From the NCBI GenBank assembly GCA_002102555.1, contig MCFL01000263.1, positions 1 to 33,773 on the forward strand: a stretch of 33,773 bases of DNA, written 5' to 3'. A program made the translations under genes and the position numbers. Under the pieces are notes generated by a model that made no database searches, was not told the origin of the DNA, and was given only the letters and a program-made list of their open reading frames with translations. This stretch comes from Catenaria anguillulae PL171. Its lineage: Eukaryota; Blastocladiomycota; Blastocladiomycetes; Blastocladiales; Catenariaceae. Shown one piece after another: positions 28,635 to 33,773 of this stretch (within the stretch, counting starts at the first letter, position 1; each line of letters begins with the position of its first letter).

Positions 28635-30173
28635 TCACTTCTTCTTCTTCTTGCCCTTCTTTGCCGCCGCGGCCGCCCGCTTCTTCATCAGCGCCTCCAT
28701 CCATCGATTCAGCTCAATATGCTTTGCAAACACCTCGGTAGGCGACCGTTCCGATAAATACACGCACACGGGCGGAGGTCCACCGCCCGATCCACTGGCG
28801 GTACCTGATGTTAACCAAGTCTTGCGTGCGCGCAGTCCGTCGAGAAGAATCTGGGCGGCTTCGTCACCAATCAGGTTGTGCCGCAAGTCGACAAGCGAGA
28901 GGCGGCTTTCCGTGCCTGTTAGGTGCGCGGACAGGTGGGTTGCGCCTTGGATGACCCATTGAGTGTCGCGAGCAACGGGGTCGCGCTCCAGGGCGGGGTT
29001 GACCACAAGCTTGCGAGGGATGGGCGGAACGGGTGCGGATGAAACTACGGAAGGCGGAATGGGCGAATCAGATAGTTGGCTAGGGACGGATTTTGGGTCG
29101 CCTGCCGAAGGTGTCGATGTCGCAGTCACCGATCCAGCGCCGGGCAATGATGGCAACAATGCAGTCGCTGCAGTCGGGGCCGCGGCCGCGGGCAAGGGAA
29201 CTTGGAGACCCGGTCGCAATGGATTTGGGATCCGAATGGCGTTGGCAGCCAGAACAATGGATTCTATTGATGTGCTTGCCCGAACTCCTTGGCACACGGT
29301 AGCGAAACCCTTTGGACCGAGGTGATTCCCACTGAGGTCAATGGCGCGTATCGTGGGAACAGTTCGCAACAATTCGGCCAGTCCGTCTGCGGCTTCGGGT
29401 CCGACTTCCGCAAAACGAGCGGAGAAGCGCTCAAGGGATGAATGAGGACGTTGACCGCGAGGAACAATATCCGGAGCGGGGCTTACTGATGACGACGGCG
29501 AGGAGATGGTTCCGAGAGAGACGGGCGGAGGCAGCGGATTGAGGACTTGCTGTGAAGTAGCTTGGGCAAGGCAGAGAGTGCAAGCCGCGAGCGATACCTG
29601 AGCTGGTTTTGCGTTTACTGGACTGTGCGGTTTCTGCGATAGTAGTGCGCCCAGGAGAACCGGCCATCCCGATGCAATCGGATTGTAATCAAGGACGACC
29701 TGGCGAATGTTGGAGTGTGGAAGGCTGCAGGATAGAATCCTGGCGGAGCTATGGTTCAACTTGCCATCAATGATTGTGAGAGACTCGAGCCCACAATGTT
29801 CAGCGACTAACTGGCACAAGGTTGAAAGCATCTTGTCATCAAACGCAACCGACGTGAATGAAACACTGCGCAGAGCACGATACGACATGAATGAGTTGTT
29901 GATTCCCCACAAATCGCTCGCCAGGATGTGCGCCGTTTTCGAAAAGCTGATGCCAGCCACGTCGGTTTGCTCGGTAATGGCCCTCTCGATTTCTTTGAGG
30001 ACATTCGACAATGGATCGCGCAGCAGCAGTTTGGCCTGAGTTGCGTACTCGACTCGCAGGTCTTTGAGTGCAGCGAGGCGGGCCTCCTGTAACGCTGCCA
30101 GGCGGGCGGCTTCTTCTGCCGCCTTGGCCTTTTTGGACTTGCCTGCGCCTTTACTCTTTTTGGCACCAGGCAT
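28635..30173 (-). CDS. Leucine-rich-repeat protein with Lys-rich ends, 512 residues
   Basis: A single open frame starting MPGAKKSKGAGKSKKAK, then a charged, Ala-rich helix to about residue 45 that could form a coiled coil. Leucine-rich repeats of the ribonuclease-inhibitor type are spread over the protein: LESLTIIDGKLNHSSARIL (about 130), IRQVVLDYNPIASGWPVLL (about 160), IRAIDLSGNHLGPKGFATV (about 280), IESIVLAANAI (about 305) and LSLVDLRHNLIGDEAAQILL (about 425). They are separated by long disordered Pro/Ser linkers, so the solenoid is discontinuous. The C-terminus is MEALMKKRAAAAAKKGKK followed by more Lys. Lys-rich tails with RI-type repeats occur in several ciliary LRR proteins (for example the LRRC34, LRRC71 and TCTE1 groups), and a flagellar role would suit a zoosporic fungus, but I cannot assign an orthologue. 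No signal peptide, membrane helix or enzyme domain is seen. Confidence 0.8.
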   Translation of the reverse strand: MPGAKKSKGAGKSKKAKAAEEAARLAALQEARLAALKDLRVEYATQAKLLLRDPLSNVLKEIERAITEQTDVAGISFSKTAHILASDLWGINNSFMSYRALRSVSFTSVAFDDKMLSTLCQLVAEHCGLESLTIIDGKLNHSSARILSCSLPHSNIRQVVLDYNPIASGWPVLLGALLSQKPHSPVNAKPAQVSLAACTLCLAQATSQQVLNPLPPPVSLGTISSPSSSVSPAPDIVPRGQRPHSSLERFSARFAEVGPEAADGLAELLRTVPTIRAIDLSGNHLGPKGFATVCQGVRASTSIESIVLAANAIRIPNPLRPGLQVPLPAAAAPTAATALLPSLPGAGSVTATSTPSAGDPKSVPSQLSDSPIPPSVVSSAPVPPIPRKLVVNPALERDPVARDTQWVIQGATHLSAHLTGTESRLSLVDLRHNLIGDEAAQILLDGLRARKTWLTSGTASGSGGGPPPVCVYLSERSPTEVFAKHIELNRWMEALMKKRAAAAAKKGKKKKK

Positions 30174-30543
30174 GAGGATGTGTGCGTGGCGTTAAAGTTT
30201 CATTGGCAACTAGACAGCGTAGGGACGCAATTCACGGTTGGTTTCTTGCCTGAATATGTGAGGGATTCATGCTGAGTGAGCTAGAGGAGAGTTGAGAGTC
30301 GCATGCTGCGAACAAACGCGATACCCACCACATTCGTGCCATTCACCAACCTCTACTGTGTTTGGGAGTGTTGCTTGCATTTCAAGTGCCAGCAGATAGA
30401 AATAAGACGCAAATCTAAACATCTTCTCAAATCACATGCTCATGAGGCCAGGAAGGAACAAGGCAAAGACACGAGCAACCGATTCGTCCACATAATGAGG
30501 GAAAATATATCAAGATGCAGACATCACCACAAACACAGGGCAC
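30174..30543. other. Intergenic between the LRR gene and eL14
   Basis: About 370 bp, AT-richer than its neighbours. It holds the promoter of the LRR gene and the 3' region of eL14, with TATATTTTCCCTC on the minus strand near 30,505. No gene or repeat recognised. Confidence 0.5.
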
Positions 30544-31295
30544 TTAGGCCTTGACGGTCTTGGCAACCTTGTTCTTGAGGGCAGAGGCCTTCTTCTTGAG
30601 GAGGTACACCTTGAAGCGGTCGAAGTCGGTGAGGTGAGCGCGGGTGGCGCGGGTGGCGAGCTTTTGGGCGCGAGCGGTGGCGGCCCACTTGCCCTCGACA
30701 TCCTGAGCCTCAATCTTCTTCTTGAGGGCACCGGTGCCAATGGCGCGGGGAACCTTCTCGAGAACAATGGAGGTGAGGGAGAGACGCTTGAAGGTCAAAA
30801 CCTGGCGCTTGACGCCGGTGGTGGGGCCATCGACGAGAACCTGTGGATTGTGACGATTCCAGGGTCAGCATTCATCATTCGTCACACGTGGTCGTTCGAG
30901 GTCCGTTTCGCAATGGCAGAAGATCCAGGGCGGGAACGGAGCAGCCATGTGTCGTCGCAACACGGGTCAATCGTCTGCGGATTTGCGGTTCACAATCACC
31001 GGAACCGTCGCAGGATTGCAACGGTCGAATTACGCCGCAGAGGGACAGGACAGCCGTCCGTCTGCAATAGCACACCGGTCGTGTCGCGAATGCCGCGGGA
31101 TTTGGCATGCAATCCCAGAAGTCCACGCAACGCTGATGCCCCGCGTATCCCGGCTGTGTGTTCCCGCTACAAACCCTCCACCATTTCTGAAATCGATCCA
31201 AATTCGATACGTACGCGGTTGTGGTCAACAATGTCGACGATCACGGCAAGCTTGCCGGCATCGGGACCGAAGGTGACGAGGATGACACGGCCGAC
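30544..31295 (-). CDS. RPL14: Large-subunit ribosomal protein eL14 (first exon unresolved)
   Basis: Structural protein of the cytosolic 60S subunit. Two coding exons are certain, complement(30544..30840, 31215..31295), both phase 0. The upstream one reads [20 protein letters not shown] then DIVDHNR, the KOW-like core of eL14. The downstream one reads [19 protein letters not shown], then [16 protein letters not shown], the signature LTDFDRFKV and a Lys/Ala-rich tail. Acceptors are TTCAG and CACAG. The intron between them is 374 nt, far longer than any other here. The family usually has about eight residues (such as MVFRRFVE) before VGRV. I do not find an exact counterpart; the simplest model is a start-codon-only exon at 31490-31492 in the strong context CACCACCATGG with donor GTTTGT, giving 126 residues. 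That first exon is a guess. Confidence 0.9.
30841..31214 (-). other. Unusually long intron of the eL14 gene
   Basis: 374 nt with donor GTACGT and acceptor CACAG; a branch-like GCTGAC lies near the acceptor. It has no open frame related to eL14. Ribosomal protein introns often carry snoRNAs or autoregulatory structures. I see ATGATGA and CTGA close together near the 3' end, but the spacing is too short for a box C/D snoRNA. Confidence 0.7.
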
Positions 31296-31492
31296 CTGAA
31301 CAAAGGGTGTAGGCGACTACATGCACATATCGACGAGATGACGGCAAGCGGAAGGGGTTGGGTCATGATGGAGAGACGCTATAGTCAGTCGGTCTGTCTT
31401 GCTCGGCCAGAAGCTGATGCGATACGGGGCGGTAGCGGATGCTTTGTGCATTGGATTTTACATGGGATTACATTGCGTGCGATACAAACCAT

Positions 31493-32093
31493 GGTGGTGA
31501 TTTAACGATACTGTTAACCGTTGGGTCAGAAGGGTGGTCCAATTGGCCGTTCGGTGGTGAGGAAGCGTGCAGCCAAGTGGATGGATGTGGCGCAAATCCG
31601 ATCGGAGGTCCAAATCCTCGCCGATCCAACGCGGCCTGAATAAAAGTTGGTGCGAACATGGTTGAGCAAAACCGCTCGATGGCAGGAAAGATGTCTGTCC
31701 ACATGACGCATGTACAGTCTCTTTGTCCTGGGCATTCATTGGCGGTCCCAGACCGTAGGAAGCAGAGCTCGATGCAAGCTGGCTATTGGCTGGGTCACTT
31801 CTCAACAGTGAACGAGACGACCTATTTCATCCCAATCCAAGAAAATTCACCACTCAGATCAGCTTAAGTTGATGACCTTATGTTCGGGGGTCTTGATGTT
31901 AAATGTACAGTGCGTCCTGTATTGGAACAGACACCTGGCTCATTTTCTGATGCAAGGAGCACAGGACTGGGTGGAGTTTATTGTTCGGCTGTAACTGTCC
32001 CAGACACCCAGATGGAGAACGCCTAACCAAGTGTATCCAGTCTGGTTAAGTGGGATGTGGAGATGCCAGGCATAATATGATGGCACATGGGCG
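31493..32093. other. Intergenic between eL14 and Got1
   Basis: About 600 bp that should contain the eL14 promoter and the 3' region of Got1. Open frames on the minus strand near 31,470-31,800 look non-coding. No TATA box, tRNA or repeat stands out. Confidence 0.45.
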
Positions 32094-32750
32094 TCACACT
32101 GGATACCGCGTGCCAGCCAGGCGGTCAACAAGCTAAGAAGAAAAAGAGGGTTGGAAGAACACGCAGTCAGCCTAAAACGAACAAATGCTGTGTCGAAGAG
32201 CAAAGAAGAGAAGATTTGTACATGTGTCACACCAGGGGCAGAGAGCAGCGGACCAATCACAGGAATCCGGCGGAGGAAAGCAATGACAACGGGGAAGAAA
32301 TCACTGTGACAGCAAGGCGAACGACGCAAATCAAGGTGAGTGGTACGGCGATTTGCTACCAGAGTGTGTGTTGCTGTCATCGTGTCATACCCAAACAAAT
32401 TGATGAACCCAAAGACTTCAATCATCATGCCGATAATGGGCCAGCGCATGAAGACAAGGAGGATCCCAGCAAAGAAGCACAAAGTTCCTCGTAGCTTGTT
32501 CTTTCGTGCGAAGAATGCAAATGTTTTTGACAAGCCAATGAGCATGGTCACGCCTCCAAGGAATAAGACCTGCGGACGAGGCCAGTGAAAAATGAGATGG
32601 CTAGACTGGGAATCAAAAAAGAAGTTTGGTGAATAGCACAAAACATACGTTGCCAATGGCAAGTAGGCCACCGTCAAAGAAGAGCAGGACGCCGAGAAGG
32701 AGAAAGAGGGATCCGAAGGCGGTGAGGCCGACCCCAATTTCTGTACGCAT
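32094..32750 (-). CDS. GOT1: Golgi transport protein Got1
   Basis: Small four-helix membrane protein of the early Golgi and COPII vesicles, needed for efficient ER-Golgi fusion in yeast. Four exons, complement(32094..32132, 32222..32303, 32391..32569, 32649..32750), give 133 residues; yeast Got1 has 138. The read-out follows the family: [30 protein letters not shown], then [80 protein letters not shown] and SAPGVTHLVDRLAG. The last intron is placed at donor GTACAA because the joined GVTHLVDRLAG aligns with the family GIRSFVDKLGG. The start is less certain: the ATG at 32750 gives MRTEIGVGL, while homologues have a few more residues before IGVG, so a short extra 5' exon may exist. Intron 2 (87 nt) is a multiple of three without stops. 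Confidence 0.92.
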
Positions 32751-33488
32751 GATCCATCATTTGTGAGCAATCCAGGGGTTGGGAGAGAAAAAATGCGAAA
32801 GCGCCGGTACTTTGAGAGTCGGATAGCCAGGCTGAGCTCATGGTTGTTTAAGTTGGTCAATGTCTTGCGGAAAGGGCAAAAGAGATGGGTATTGAATGGG
32901 ATGGAAGCTGGGTGAGAGATGAGGAGGGTTCGGTCCCGAGCCAAGTGAGTATGCATATTCTTGCAAGCTGGGCTATGCTGTGGGGAAATCCAGCGCCCGA
33001 TTTTTGCTGTACGATACCTGACTGTCCGGTTGGGCGATGGCGTTGCTGGACTTGACTGAGACTGGTTCATGACACGTCAACTTGAACGTGGTCGTTGATG
33101 GATGTGGCGAGCACAGGTGAAATGAGCTTGAGCTTGAGCTTGACCGATCAATCCTTGAGCTTTTTGACGATGGAGGTGAGGTGGCACTGAGTGGAAGTAG
33201 GACGCAATTACCGGTACGTGTACAATGTACAGAGAGCGTAATTTGCATCGACTGTTTCAACCATGGAACTCTTGGTACATCCATACCTGGACTGAGGCAG
33301 GCGAAAAGCTCTCAAGTTCAAAGGAATTTCAAGTCGTCGCGCGCACACAGCCCGTCGATTCAATCATCCTGCCAGGCCGCAGCAGACCGGCGCCAACTTT
33401 TTCCGAGAATGGGCTTTCTCGAGCCATTCACGATTCAGATTCATATTTCATACATGTACCGCACATGCCTGTATCTCTAATCGTTACC
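32751..33488. other. Intergenic between divergent Got1 and the right-edge gene
   Basis: About 740 bp that should hold both promoters and possibly a missing first exon of Got1. A short direct repeat of the hexamer GAGCTT (three copies) lies at about 33,124-33,141. No RNA gene seen. Confidence 0.45.
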
Positions 33489-33773
33489 ATGGCCACCTCG
33501 CTTCTGCTCCGCCAGCTTCACACCCGCAAACCAGTGCTTGGGCTGCACGCTGTTGTCCGATTGCCGTTGGGTCCCAGTCGGCACCCGAGTTCGAGTCGCC
33601 ACCTTTCTTCCTCCGTTGCTCTTCTTGTCAGTACAAGCCCGTTCCTGTCTTTGCCTTGCCTTTGCGACTTGGTCTTGATCGTTTGCTCATCTACCCAACG
33701 TCTCCCCATCCATTGACCAGGCCGACAGTCACAATGCCGACAAAAGAATCACGGTGCGCGGGCTTGTCCTGAT
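33489..33773 (+). CDS. 5' end of a gene with a possible mitochondrial presequence, incomplete
   Basis: The ATG at 33489 sits in TACCATGGCC and opens MATSLLLRQLHTRKPVLGLH, followed by an Arg/Ser-rich, acid-free stretch (RHPSSSRHLSSSVALL), which is what a mitochondrial targeting peptide looks like. Coding then seems to pass through an intron 33627-33720 (GTCAGT..ACCAG, 94 nt) into phase-0 ADSHNADKRITVRGLVL at the window edge. An alternative donor (GTACAA at 33631) gives a less protein-like second exon. Too little of the mature protein is visible to name it. The intron and targeting are inference from composition. Confidence 0.5.

Noticed and set aside
30850-31068. Box C/D snoRNA in the eL14 intron
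   Set aside because: The ATGATGA and CTGA boxes found are only a few nucleotides apart, too close for a snoRNA.
32973-33284. Minus-strand open frame upstream of Got1 as its first exon (ends near QPDSQ)
   Set aside because: The motif looked like the Got1 start, but joining at its GTATCG donor to the IGVG exon does not keep the frame with an ATG.

Overview
The window is nuclear DNA of a compact, intron-bearing, GC-rich eukaryote, most likely a fungus and possibly an early-diverging (chytrid- or Blastocladiomycota-like) one. The evidence is about fourteen host genes of eukaryotic families on both strands, short introns (mostly 62-100 nt, donors such as GTACGT, GTATGT or GTTCGT, acceptors YAG) and a Ty1/Copia retrotransposon with fungal-style initiator-Met tRNA priming. 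The lineage is inferred from gene style; no marker here fixes it.

Layout from left to right. A myotubularin-family phosphatase runs off the left edge (minus strand, 1-1478). A Ty1/Copia LTR retrotransposon sits just upstream of it (1766-8548), with two identical 213-bp LTRs and a 5-bp target duplication, so it is a very recent insertion. Next come a small unidentified multi-exon candidate gene (8791-9309), a long non-coding stretch, an unidentified multi-pass membrane protein (minus, 10693-12585) and a Nup50/Nup2-like nucleoporin with FG repeats and a Ran-binding domain (minus, 13308-15237). These are followed on the plus strand by an extreme His/Gly-repeat protein (16093-17355), an ELO-type fatty acid elongase in six exons (18432-19720), an orphan ORF (20039-20560) and an 883-residue WD40 protein (21482-24133).

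The right third is dense. It holds quinolinate phosphoribosyltransferase of NAD synthesis (minus, 24242-25236), divergent from the gamma subunit of the AP-1 clathrin adaptor (25649-28334). A leucine-rich-repeat protein follows (minus, 28635-30173), then ribosomal protein eL14 (minus, 30544-31295 plus an unresolved first exon), the Golgi transport protein Got1 (minus, 32094-32750), and the start of a gene with a possible mitochondrial presequence that leaves the right edge (33489 on).

The genes do not form one pathway. Two (AP-1 gamma, Got1) act in Golgi and endosome traffic and a third (the myotubularin) in phosphoinositide turnover on endosomes, but such neighbours are expected by chance in a compact genome. 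The most unusual signals are the primer-binding region of the retrotransposon, which carries abutting complements to two parts of initiator-Met tRNA; the His-rich repeat gene with its internal duplication; the divergent QxxHH box and 27-nt micro-exon of the elongase; and the uncharacterised N-terminal part of the WD40 protein.
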